Below, one piece after another: positions 53,634-61,618 of a stretch of 64,000 bases of DNA. Position 1 is the stretch's first letter. Every line of letters starts with the position of its first letter. Position numbers and translations under genes: made by a program. The stretch is from positions 248,001 to 312,000 of the forward strand of contig CASDRU010000006.1 in NCBI GenBank assembly GCA_949283305.1. Direction: 5' to 3'. Below the pieces are notes generated by a model. That model was not told the origin of the DNA. It did no database searches and was given only the letters and a program-made list of their open reading frames with translations. The stretch is from an uncultured Spirochaetales bacterium (lineage in GTDB: Bacteria; Spirochaetota; Spirochaetia; Sphaerochaetales; Sphaerochaetaceae).

Positions 53634-55328
53634 ATGGAAGAAAACAAGGAAACAAAGCCTCTCAATTTCATCGAGAAGATAATTGAGGACGATTTAAAGA
53701 ACAACAGGGTGCCTGATGACAGGATTGTCACAAGGTTTCCTCCAGAACCGAACGGGTATCTTCACATCGGACATATCAAGAGCATATGCATCAATTTCGG
53801 ACTCGCTGAGAAGTACGGCGGAGTATGCCACTTGCGTCTTGATGACACTAATCCTGAAAAGGAAGAGGATGAGTATATCCAGGCAATCAAGAGCGATATC
53901 AGATGGCTCGGTTTTGACTGGGGGAAAAATGAATACTATGCCTCTGACTACTACGACAGGCTTTATGATATAGCTCTCCGCCTGATAAAAGAAGGAAAGG
54001 CATATGTCGATTCTCTTTCAGCAGAGGATATGAAGAAATACCGTGGAACCCTCACAGAACCTGGTATAAACAGCCCTGACAGAGACAGAAGCATTGAAGA
54101 GAATCTGCGCCTGTTTCAGGAGATGAAGGAAGGAAAGCATCCTGAAGGCTCCTACACCCTCAGAGCAAAGATTGACATGGCAAGCCCGAATATCAATTTA
54201 AGGGATCCTGCTCTTTACAGAATAAAGTATGCAACTCACCCCAGAACAGGGGACAAGTGGTGCATTTACCCGATGTATGACTTCACTCATCCTATAAGTG
54301 ATGCAATTGAAGGAATTACACACAGCATCTGCACACTTGAGTTTGAAGACCACCGCCCTGCATATGACTGGGCAACGGAGATTGACGGAATTGAGCACAC
54401 TCCGCATCAGTATGAGTTTGCAAGGCTGAACATAAACTACCTTCTGATGAGCAAGAGAAAGCTTTTATACCTGGTGAAGAACAACTATGTATCAGGATGG
54501 GATGATCCAAGAATGCCCACAATCAGCGGAATCAGGAGAAGAGGATATTCACCTGAGAGCATGAAGGACTTCGTGCAGAGAGTCGGAGTTGCTAAAGTTG
54601 AAGGTGTTGTCGACTATGCCCTGATGGAGTTCTGTGTGCGCGAGGACCTTAACAAGAGGGCAAAACGCCTCATGGCAGTGCTGGACCCGGTCAAGGTGAT
54701 AATAGACAACTATCCTGAAGAAAAGATTGAATATTTTGAGGCTGTTGATAATCCTGAAGATGAGAACTCAGGCACTCACAAGATGCCGTTTACAAGAGAA
54801 ATCTATATCGAGAGAGAGGATTTCATGGAAGTTCCTGTAAAAGGCTATCACAGGCTTTACATCGGAAACGAGATTAGGCTAAAGGGTGCATATTACATCA
54901 AGGCTACAAGCTATGAAAAGGATGAGAACGGCCGCGTCAGCGTGATTCATGCAACATACGACCCTGAAAGCAGGGGCGGTGAGACTGCGGACAAGAGGAA
55001 GGTCAAGGGCACAAGCCACTGGGTATCTGCAAAATACAACATCAAGGCAGAGGTGCGCCAGTATGACAAGCTCTTCAAGGCTGAGAATCCCGGAATGGCC
55101 ACAGGAAACTACCTGGATGACATCAACCCGGAATCCCTCATAGTGATTGAGGATGCATATATCGAAAAAGAAGCCGAGAATGCAAAGGCCGGAGATTACC
55201 TGCAGTTTGTCAGAAACGGATACTACTGCGTGGACAGCAAGGATTCAAAAAAGGATCATATGGTGTTCAACAGGACATGCACGCTTAAGGACAGCTGGGC
55301 AAAACAGAAAGCCAAGATGGGTCTTTAA
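53634..55328 (+). CDS. glnS: Glutaminyl-tRNA synthetase
   Basis: 564 residues, class I. HIGH motif at 44-47 within PPEPNGYLHIGHIKS; MSKRKL for KMSKS; YPMYDFTHPISDAIEGITHS and GWDDPRMPTISGIRRRGY are shared with GlnS. The two-barrel anticodon domain follows. Direct charging of tRNA-Gln is implied. AAGGAGAG site. Confidence 0.95.
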   Translation: MEENKETKPLNFIEKIIEDDLKNNRVPDDRIVTRFPPEPNGYLHIGHIKSICINFGLAEKYGGVCHLRLDDTNPEKEEDEYIQAIKSDIRWLGFDWGKNEYYASDYYDRLYDIALRLIKEGKAYVDSLSAEDMKKYRGTLTEPGINSPDRDRSIEENLRLFQEMKEGKHPEGSYTLRAKIDMASPNINLRDPALYRIKYATHPRTGDKWCIYPMYDFTHPISDAIEGITHSICTLEFEDHRPAYDWATEIDGIEHTPHQYEFARLNINYLLMSKRKLLYLVKNNYVSGWDDPRMPTISGIRRRGYSPESMKDFVQRVGVAKVEGVVDYALMEFCVREDLNKRAKRLMAVLDPVKVIIDNYPEEKIEYFEAVDNPEDENSGTHKMPFTREIYIEREDFMEVPVKGYHRLYIGNEIRLKGAYYIKATSYEKDENGRVSVIHATYDPESRGGETADKRKVKGTSHWVSAKYNIKAEVRQYDKLFKAENPGMATGNYLDDINPESLIVIEDAYIEKEAENAKAGDYLQFVRNGYYCVDSKDSKKDHMVFNRTCTLKDSWAKQKAKMGL

Positions 55329-55335
55329 CATCACA

Positions 55336-55362
55336 CCCCCTGTCACAGGCAGGGGGATTTTT
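55336..55362 (+). terminator. glnS terminator, overlapping the 3' end of the HD gene
   Basis: Perfect 7-bp GC stem (55336-55342 with 55350-55356), 7-nt loop, five T. The HD gene stop (55343-55345) is in the loop and its last codons form the descending arm and T-run. Confidence 0.9.
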
Positions 55363-55819
55363 CTGTAAGCTCGAAAAAAGCTTTCTCTATCCTTTCCCTG
55401 TCTTTGGCTGAGATTATTGAAGATGAAAGATAATGATCCAGCGCATCAGCGTCTTTCAGCACCTCAGAGTACTCATCATCACTTCTCTTCTTGCTGCTGT
55501 GATTCCTTATGGCCTCAGTTATTATCTGGCATTCAGAAAATGTGAAAAGCGCAAGAGTGTTGAGTATCGATGTGGCAAGAAGAGACCCCTTTTCCGCATG
55601 CTTTTCCCTTTCTCCGGTCACAATTGCATAAACATCATGAAGAAGCCCTGCTATGTATGCAAGCTCGCTTTTCTCAATTCCCCTGCGCTCGGCAAGAAGA
55701 TAGGAAATACGGGCAACTGACTCAATATGCATCAGCGAAGAGGCTGGGCTGTCCAGGCCGGCCTCATCAAGAAGAGAATAAACCAGTTTTCTTACGCGCT
55801 CTATACGCTCAGTCCTCAT
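55343..55819 (-). CDS. HD-domain phosphohydrolase
   Basis: 158 residues. Metal residues H (MHIESVARIS), HD (GLLHDVYAI), further H (IRNHSS) and D (KDADALDHYL) in the order of HD hydrolases. Possibly a nucleotidase; substrate unknown. Overlaps the preceding methyltransferase gene by 11 nt. Confidence 0.8.
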   Translation of the reverse strand: MRTERIERVRKLVYSLLDEAGLDSPASSLMHIESVARISYLLAERRGIEKSELAYIAGLLHDVYAIVTGEREKHAEKGSLLATSILNTLALFTFSECQIITEAIRNHSSKKRSDDEYSEVLKDADALDHYLSSSIISAKDRERIEKAFFELTEKSPCL

Positions 55820-57074
55820 CGCTCTTTCTGCTCTTCCTTATATTATCCATGCCGTATGGAAGCATTGCTTTGTGCACTCGGCGGAATTCTCTTTTCTCTC
55901 CGCTTTTGTGAAAATCTTCCCTAAAACCGTTTTTGTCTTTTTTCTCAAATGAAGCCGTCTTTCTTCCCTTTTCATATGGCTTCTTGCCACTCCTGTCATT
56001 CTTTTCCAGAACTTTTCTTTCTGAATAATGAGTGCTTCTGCTTTTCTCATCATGATTTTTTCTCTTACTCTCTTCTTTCACATCATCAAAAACAAGAGCA
56101 AGGTCATCCAGGCTTGTGTTCTCATCTATCTTCTTCATAATATCCCTTTCCTTTTTCATTACCCAGCATCGCATGAGAAAATGCTTTTTTGTAAAGTTCT
56201 CCTTCCTTATGATATTAGTTATCTCGTTTATGGAAAAATACTTCTTTATCCTCTTCTTGTCGAGAGAGAAGGTAGAGAGATTCTCGCTGAATATGATGGC
56301 TCCATCCTTTTTCAAAAGCATGTTTAGCGCTGCAATGTATTTGATATAATCCTTTTTCAGGTCAAAGCTCTTGATTCCATGCTTCAAAGACACACTTGGC
56401 GGGTCAAAGATGATGAGATCGAATTTCTTTTTCATCTTAAGCGCATCCAGGATATATTCATCTGCATTCATCCTGAGCACTGGATATTTTGATTTGTCAA
56501 GAAATCCGTTTGCCCTCATGTTCCTCTCGCACCAGGCTGAGTACTGGTTTGAGCTGTCAACGCTTACAACGCTGTTTGCGCCTCCTGCTGCGGCATAGAC
56601 AGAAAAGCTTCCTGTGTATGAAAAGATGTTCAGAACATCCAGGGAATATGAATCCTCCTCAACCATGGCTCTTGTCACAGCATGGTCTAAAAAAAGGCCT
56701 GTATCCTGGTATTTGAGAAGCTCTACGACAAACTCATGGGAATTTTCCTTTACAATGATCTCAAGGCTCTCACTCCCCTTTTCCTTCATCCCTCCTTTCT
56801 TTCTGTCAAAGAAGATTATCTTTTCCTTCGGCGTGTAGGAAAAGCGGGAGACTATGTCTATAATCTCATCGCGCTCAGCTTGGCTTTTCGATATGGCTGA
56901 ATAGTCAAGAATCCTCACATATGGATAATAAAGGTCCACAGTGACATCAGCTGACTCGATATTCCTGTCATATAGGCGTACTGCGGTATTTATCCCCTTC
57001 TTTATATCCTCATGCACAAGAGAGAGATTCCTTTTGATGATTTTCGCAAAATCTTTCTTTTCAAATTCTTCCAT
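55809..57074 (-). CDS. RlmI/RlmK-like rRNA methyltransferase with basic C-terminal tail
   Basis: 421 residues. Residues about 115-320 form a class I methyltransferase like RlmK/YwbD: YQDTGLFLDHAVTRAM, NIFSYTGSFSVYAAAGGA, SVDSSNQYSAWCERN and the catalytic FDPPSVS. The last about 105 residues are highly charged and low-complexity (repeated Lys/Arg/Glu/Ser), perhaps an RNA-binding tail. Probably modifies 23S rRNA. TATAAT ends 11 nt before the ATG, with no Shine-Dalgarno. Confidence 0.82.
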   Translation of the reverse strand: MEEFEKKDFAKIIKRNLSLVHEDIKKGINTAVRLYDRNIESADVTVDLYYPYVRILDYSAISKSQAERDEIIDIVSRFSYTPKEKIIFFDRKKGGMKEKGSESLEIIVKENSHEFVVELLKYQDTGLFLDHAVTRAMVEEDSYSLDVLNIFSYTGSFSVYAAAGGANSVVSVDSSNQYSAWCERNMRANGFLDKSKYPVLRMNADEYILDALKMKKKFDLIIFDPPSVSLKHGIKSFDLKKDYIKYIAALNMLLKKDGAIIFSENLSTFSLDKKRIKKYFSINEITNIIRKENFTKKHFLMRCWVMKKERDIMKKIDENTSLDDLALVFDDVKEESKRKNHDEKSRSTHYSERKVLEKNDRSGKKPYEKGRKTASFEKKDKNGFREDFHKSGEKREFRRVHKAMLPYGMDNIRKSRKSDED

Positions 57075-57115
57075 AACAGGCTAATATTATATTATTCAGG
57101 TAAAAATTTACAGTT

Positions 57116-57571
57116 ATGGACGAAGATACATTCAAGTTTTTGAAAGAGCGGGAAGACAGGCTCAAAGCAAAGATACAGTACAGGACCTATGCTCTCTTTT
57201 ATGGAGCATCAAACGGGGAAAAGCGAGAATACGGCGTGTTCTTGTACACTGATGGAGATACTTTCATTTTCGAGGATTTCGACAGGCCTCCGAGGATTCT
57301 CGGAATCGAGATAAAGAGCGCGAAAAGGCCAAAGTATGAGAAGATGGAGCACTCGTTCAAGAGAAGCGAAGTGACAGGGTATCAGATTGTAACGAGAAAG
57401 AGTGCCATGGATGTAATAGACATGAAGGCAAAACATGCAAAGACAGCGTCAGCTTTTGCAAAAGCATTTCAGAAGGTGCTTGTCGAAATAAGCCTTGGAG
57501 AAAGGAAATACTACTTTGAGATAATGGATGAGAAGAATTTAAGGAAAATAATATTCGGAGGAGAAAATTGA
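57116..57571 (+). CDS. Hypothetical protein, unknown
   Basis: 151 residues, soluble, basic. Seen: an N-terminal charged helix, then beta-rich YALFYGASNGEKREYGVFLY and GYQIVTRKSAMDVIDMKAKH. No family recognised and no Shine-Dalgarno at ATG 57116. Its TGA overlaps the TTG start of the phosphohexomutase (TTGA), implying coupling. Confidence 0.6.
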   Translation: MDEDTFKFLKEREDRLKAKIQYRTYALFYGASNGEKREYGVFLYTDGDTFIFEDFDRPPRILGIEIKSAKRPKYEKMEHSFKRSEVTGYQIVTRKSAMDVIDMKAKHAKTASAFAKAFQKVLVEISLGERKYYFEIMDEKNLRKIIFGGEN

Positions 57572-58908
57572 ACGCATTCAAAGCTTATGACATAAGGGGA
57601 ATATGGAACAAAGACTTCAATTGCACTGATGTGTATAAAATCGGGCTTGCACTGCCTTCTCTGCTTCAGGCTCCATTTGTCGCAGTGGGACGTGATGTCA
57701 GGCTTTCAAGTCCTGAAATCCATGAGGCTCTCATAAATGGAATAACCGATAGTGGATGCACTGTCTATGATATCGGTCTTGCAACGACTCCCATGGTCTA
57801 TTTTGCAACTGTGTTTTTGAAGGCAAAGGCAAGTGTGCAGATTACAGCAAGCCATAACCCGAAGGAATATAACGGACTGAAGATAAGCACAACAGATGCG
57901 CTTCCGGTCGGAAAGGATACAGGACTTCTGGAGCTCGAGAAGATGATGATGGGCAGCATCCAGAAGGCAGAGAAAAAAGGGGAAGTCAAGGATGCCTCCT
58001 ATATTAGGGATGAATATATCAAGTACCTGAAAACCTTTGCTCCCGATTTTGGAGAGCTGAATATCTCCGTTGACTGCTCAAACGGCATGGCAAGCCTGAT
58101 TGTCAAGGATATCCTCCCCTCTTGCTGCCACTATATCTATGACACATTTGACGGTTCTTTCCCTCATCATGAACCAAACCCGCTGGAAGAAAAGAACTGC
58201 GAGGACATAAAAAAGGAAACAGTCAGGAACAAAAGCGATGTGGGTGTGATTTATGACGGGGATGCTGACCGCGTCATGTTCATTGACGAAAAGGGCCGTT
58301 TCATACAGCCTGACTATGTTACAGCAATACTCGGGCTGTATTACAACAAGAAAGGGCTTACAGGAAATGTCCTTGTTGACATAAGGACAAGCAGGAGCAC
58401 AATTGAATTCCTTGAAAGTCTTGGATTTGGTGTGCATATCTGGAAAGTCGGGCATGCATATGCGAAGCTGAAGATAAGGGAAATAGATGCTGTCTTCGGC
58501 GGCGAGCTTGCAGGACACTACTATTTCAGACGCGATTTCTTCAACTGTGACAGCGGTATCCTTGCAAGTCTTCTTGTGCTCTCTGTCGTAGCAGATCTGA
58601 AGAAAAACGGCTCAAAGCTTTCTGATCTTGTCGATTCAATCGTAAAATACAGCAACACAGGAGAAGTCAACTTCCGCCTTGAGAGAAAGGATGAGGCAAT
58701 AAAGGCTCTGCTGGAAGCCTACAAAAAGGAAAAGCCTCTCAGAATTCTCGACTTTGACGGCTACAGGATTGAATTTGACTCCTGGTGGTTCAATATCAGG
58801 AAGAGCAACACAGAGCCATATCTGCGCCTTGTTCTTGAAGCAAAGGATGAAGAAGAGATGCTGAGGCACAGAAAAGATATCGAAGAGATTATAAAAGCGT
58901 ATCTTTGA
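57568..58908 (+). CDS. Phosphomannomutase / phosphoglucomutase (TTG start)
   Basis: 446 residues, alpha-D-phosphohexomutase. Catalytic serine in TASHNPKEYNG, metal loop DGDADRVMF, sugar loop GGELAGHYYF and phosphate loop RKSNTEPYLRL. Domain order and length match PMM/PGM. TTG 57568 has CGGAGGAG upstream and overlaps the preceding stop. Supplies mannose-1-P or glucose-1-P for glycogen and surface sugars with GalE and GlgC. Confidence 0.92.
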   Translation: MNAFKAYDIRGIWNKDFNCTDVYKIGLALPSLLQAPFVAVGRDVRLSSPEIHEALINGITDSGCTVYDIGLATTPMVYFATVFLKAKASVQITASHNPKEYNGLKISTTDALPVGKDTGLLELEKMMMGSIQKAEKKGEVKDASYIRDEYIKYLKTFAPDFGELNISVDCSNGMASLIVKDILPSCCHYIYDTFDGSFPHHEPNPLEEKNCEDIKKETVRNKSDVGVIYDGDADRVMFIDEKGRFIQPDYVTAILGLYYNKKGLTGNVLVDIRTSRSTIEFLESLGFGVHIWKVGHAYAKLKIREIDAVFGGELAGHYYFRRDFFNCDSGILASLLVLSVVADLKKNGSKLSDLVDSIVKYSNTGEVNFRLERKDEAIKALLEAYKKEKPLRILDFDGYRIEFDSWWFNIRKSNTEPYLRLVLEAKDEEEMLRHRKDIEEIIKAYL

Positions 58909-58961
58909 AGCTTTATCATTTGATACTCATGATGTAAGATGAAAAATAAGGAGAAAGAGAA

Positions 58962-59945
58962 ATGAAAGTATTATTGTTTGGTGGTGCAGGCTATATAGGA
59001 ACACATGTTGCACTTGCATTCCTTGACAGAGGAGATACTGTAGGTATTTTCGACAATCTCTCAAGCGGTCTTGAGAGCAACGTCAGCCCTAAGGCCAAGT
59101 TCTATCTTGGAGATATCCTTGACAGAGAGAGAGTAAGCGAAGTCCTTTCAGAAGGCTGGGATGTTGCTGTTCATCTTGCTGCATTCAAGGCAGCTGGAGA
59201 GAGCATGATTAAGCCTGAGAAATACAGCGAGAACAACATCACGGGCTCACTCATCATGATCACAGAATGCGTCAAACACGGATGCAAGAACATTATCCTC
59301 TCATCCAGTGCCGCAACATACGGGGAGCCAAAATATCTTCCTATTGATGAAAAGCATCCGACAAATCCTGAAAACTACTATGGATATACAAAGCTCTGCA
59401 TTGAAGAGAACCTTGCATGGTATGCAAAGCTTAGGGGAATCAATTTTGCAGCGCTTCGCTATTTCAATGCAGCTGGATATGACACTACAGGAAGGATGAC
59501 AGGACTTGAGAGAAATCCTGCAAACCTCATTCCGGTTGTCATGGAAGCAGCATGCGGCATGAGAGACCATGTTGCGATTTTCGGAGATGACTATCCCACA
59601 GAAGATGGAACAGGCGTAAGAGATTATGTCCATGTCACAGACCTTGCCGACGGGCATGTGAAGGCTGCGGACTATCTTGTCAAGAACAACAAGAGCCTCA
59701 TCGTCAACCTCGGAAGCGAGAGCGGCCTTTCAGTCAAGCAGATTGTCGATGCAGCCAGAAGAATCACCGGAGTGGATATCAAGGCAGTGATGTCTCCACG
59801 CCGTGCAGGAGACCCGGCTAAGCTTGTTGCAACAAGCTCAAAGGCAAAGGAAATTCTCGGCTGGCAGGCAAAATACAGTGATCTTGACACCATCATCTCA
59901 TCAACATGGAATGTTTATAAGTTGAATATGGAAAAGAAGAACTGA
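58962..59945 (+). CDS. galE: UDP-glucose 4-epimerase
   Basis: 327 residues, extended SDR. GGAGYIGTHVA at the N-terminus, catalytic Tyr-Lys in YYGYTKLCIEE, serine in SSSAATYGEP, LRYFNAAGYD. Interconverts UDP-glucose and UDP-galactose. AAGGAG site. Ends before a terminator shared with the next gene's promoter. Confidence 0.95.
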   Translation: MKVLLFGGAGYIGTHVALAFLDRGDTVGIFDNLSSGLESNVSPKAKFYLGDILDRERVSEVLSEGWDVAVHLAAFKAAGESMIKPEKYSENNITGSLIMITECVKHGCKNIILSSSAATYGEPKYLPIDEKHPTNPENYYGYTKLCIEENLAWYAKLRGINFAALRYFNAAGYDTTGRMTGLERNPANLIPVVMEAACGMRDHVAIFGDDYPTEDGTGVRDYVHVTDLADGHVKAADYLVKNNKSLIVNLGSESGLSVKQIVDAARRITGVDIKAVMSPRRAGDPAKLVATSSKAKEILGWQAKYSDLDTIISSTWNVYKLNMEKKN

Positions 59946-59958
59946 GCATCATCCTTGC

Positions 59959-60005
59959 TTTTCAAAACCATCCCTTACCCTTATAATTCAGGTAAGGGAT
60001 TTTTT
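59959..60005 (+). terminator. galE terminator with the next gene's promoter in its loop
   Basis: Perfect 9-bp stem (59971-59979 with 59991-59999), 11-nt loop, six T running straight into ATG 60006. The loop contains TATAAT (59982-59987) with TTTTCA (59959-59964) at 17 bp, so the same bases may end galE and start the ammonia-lyase mRNA. Confidence 0.75.
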
Positions 60006-61235
60006 ATGCGGGATTTTGACTATATTGTAAGAACAAAGAAAAAGGATTATTCGGTCGCTGAACACTATTTCGATATTTCCTATGCACGTGATGCAAGGCG
60101 GTTTCATCGTCAGATTCCAGGCTACAAGGTCACACCTCTTGTAAGTCTGGAAAATCTTGCTCAGATGCTTGGCCTGGGCGGGATATATGTAAAGGATGAG
60201 CAGAAGAGACTTTCTCTCAATTCATTCAAGGTAATGGGAGGCTCCTATGCCGTATACCGTCTTTTAAAGAAATATCTGAAAAAGGAAGATGAGGATCTGT
60301 CATTTGACTATCTTATAAGCGATGAGATTCACAGCAGGATAAAGGATATAACACTTGCATCTGCAACTGACGGCAATCATGGTAAGGGAATTGCATGGGC
60401 AGCCCAGCAGCTACGGCTGCGCTGCGTGATTTATGTGCACAAGGAGACAAGCCAGCCAAGAATTGATGCAATAAAGCGATATGGGGCTAATGTCGTAGTT
60501 GTTGATGGCAATTATGATGATGCAGTGCGTCAGGTAGCCCTTGATGCAAAGGGAAACGGATGGACAATAGTTTCTGACACATCATGGCCCGGCTATGAGG
60601 AAATTCCTTCCTGGATAATGCAGGGCTATACGACAATTATGCTTGAAGCACAGGAAGAATTTGCAGGACTTGGAATAGTCAAGCCCACACATATCTTCGT
60701 CCAGGCCGGAGTCGGAGCCCTTGCTGCAGCTACAATCGGATTCTATGCATCACTGTTTAAAGAAAACAGTCCTAAATTCATAGTTGTCGAGCCTGATAAA
60801 GCCGCATGCATATTCGAGACCGCAAAATACAATGACGGAGAGCTTCACAGCGTCAAAGGCGATCTAGATACAATCATGGCAGGTCTTGCATGCGGAGATC
60901 CCAGCCCGATTGCATGGAAAGTGCTGGACAGCACTGCAGATTGCTTTATAAAGGTTCCAGATTACACAGCCGCAAGGGGAATGAGAATTCTTGCTGTTCC
61001 TCTCAGCGGAGATCCGTTTGTAATAAGCGGAGAAAGCGGTGCAGTGCCTCTTGGAACACTCTACTCCATAATGACAGAAGAAGGAACTGAAGGACTTAGG
61101 AAGGTGCTTGGCCTTGATGAGAAGTCAAATGTGCTTGTCATCAATACAGAAGGAAACACGGACCCGATCCACTTCCGTCAGATTCTATGGGATGGACTAG
61201 ATAACGTTCCTCATGCATATCTTACAAAGCACTGA
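60006..61235 (+). CDS. dpaL: Diaminopropionate ammonia-lyase
   Basis: 409 residues, fold-type II PLP enzyme like E. coli YgeX, converting 2,3-diaminopropionate to pyruvate and ammonia. PLP lysine in LNSFKVMGGSYA; ATDGNHGKGIAWAA; IFVQAGVGALAA and VINTEGNTD. ATG 60006 fits the YgeX N-terminus; the frame back to 59955 crosses the galE terminator. AAGGGA 6 nt upstream may act as ribosome site. Confidence 0.9.
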   Translation: MRDFDYIVRTKKKDYSVAEHYFDISYARDARRFHRQIPGYKVTPLVSLENLAQMLGLGGIYVKDEQKRLSLNSFKVMGGSYAVYRLLKKYLKKEDEDLSFDYLISDEIHSRIKDITLASATDGNHGKGIAWAAQQLRLRCVIYVHKETSQPRIDAIKRYGANVVVVDGNYDDAVRQVALDAKGNGWTIVSDTSWPGYEEIPSWIMQGYTTIMLEAQEEFAGLGIVKPTHIFVQAGVGALAAATIGFYASLFKENSPKFIVVEPDKAACIFETAKYNDGELHSVKGDLDTIMAGLACGDPSPIAWKVLDSTADCFIKVPDYTAARGMRILAVPLSGDPFVISGESGAVPLGTLYSIMTEEGTEGLRKVLGLDEKSNVLVINTEGNTDPIHFRQILWDGLDNVPHAYLTKH

Positions 61236-61240
61236 AGCAC

Positions 61241-61261
61241 AGCCACGCAACATGCGTGGCT
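61241..61261 (+). terminator. Hairpin after the ammonia-lyase gene
   Basis: Perfect 8-bp stem (61241-61248 with 61254-61261), loop AACAT, followed by ATTATATT. A weak T-run makes it an imperfect terminator. Confidence 0.6.
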
Positions 61262-61280
61262 ATTATATTGACAGTTTATA

Positions 61281-61318
61281 TTGGCATGCAAATTGGCACG
61301 CTGGCATGTTTTTTGGCA
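61281..61318. repeat. Cluster of TTGGCA repeats in an intergenic region
   Basis: TTGGCA at 61281, 61293 and 61313, with CTGGCA at 61301; offsets 12, 8 and 12 bp. Lies between two terminators with no gene. Purpose unknown; the remainder of 61262-61363 shows nothing else. Confidence 0.5.
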
Positions 61319-61363
61319 GAACTGGTAGGAAAAAAATAATTCTACACAGTGTACAAAACCATT

Positions 61364-61411
61364 AAAAAAAGAACCCCAGAGAACGATTTTGTTCCGCATA
61401 GGGTTCTTTTT
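61364..61411 (-). terminator. tRNA-Asn terminator
   Basis: 11-bp stem (61401-61411 with 61366-61376) enclosing an inner GAAC/GTTC hairpin; the minus strand ends in a U-run. Confidence 0.8.
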
Positions 61412-61423
61412 AATTGTTTAAAA

Positions 61424-61496
61424 CTCCCCCGGAGGGATTTGAACCCCCGACAGGGTGGTTAACAGCCACCTGCTCTACCGCCTGAGCTACAGGAGA
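61424..61496 (-). tRNA. tRNA-Asn(GUU)
   Basis: 73 nt. Acceptor TCTCCTG pairs with CGGGGGA, discriminator G; D-arm GCTCAGGCGGTAGAGC; anticodon GTT (61461-61463) in loop CTGTTAA; T-loop TTCAAAT. CCA not encoded. Confidence 0.97.
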
Positions 61497-61513
61497 ATTC
61501 TTTAACCTTGATG

Positions 61514-61543
61514 ATAATAACTGAAAACTCATTTTATTGTCAA
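61514..61543 (-). promoter_or_regulatory. Promoter of tRNA-Asn
   Basis: Minus strand TTGACA (61538-61543) and TATTAT (61514-61519), 18-bp spacer, 17 nt before the tRNA 5' end. Confidence 0.75.
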
Positions 61544-61618
61544 TAATATTATCAAAAAAATTTTGCCGCAATGTTTGCCTGAAAACAATTTCCTTTTATC
61601 AAATGGAAAAATAAGCAA

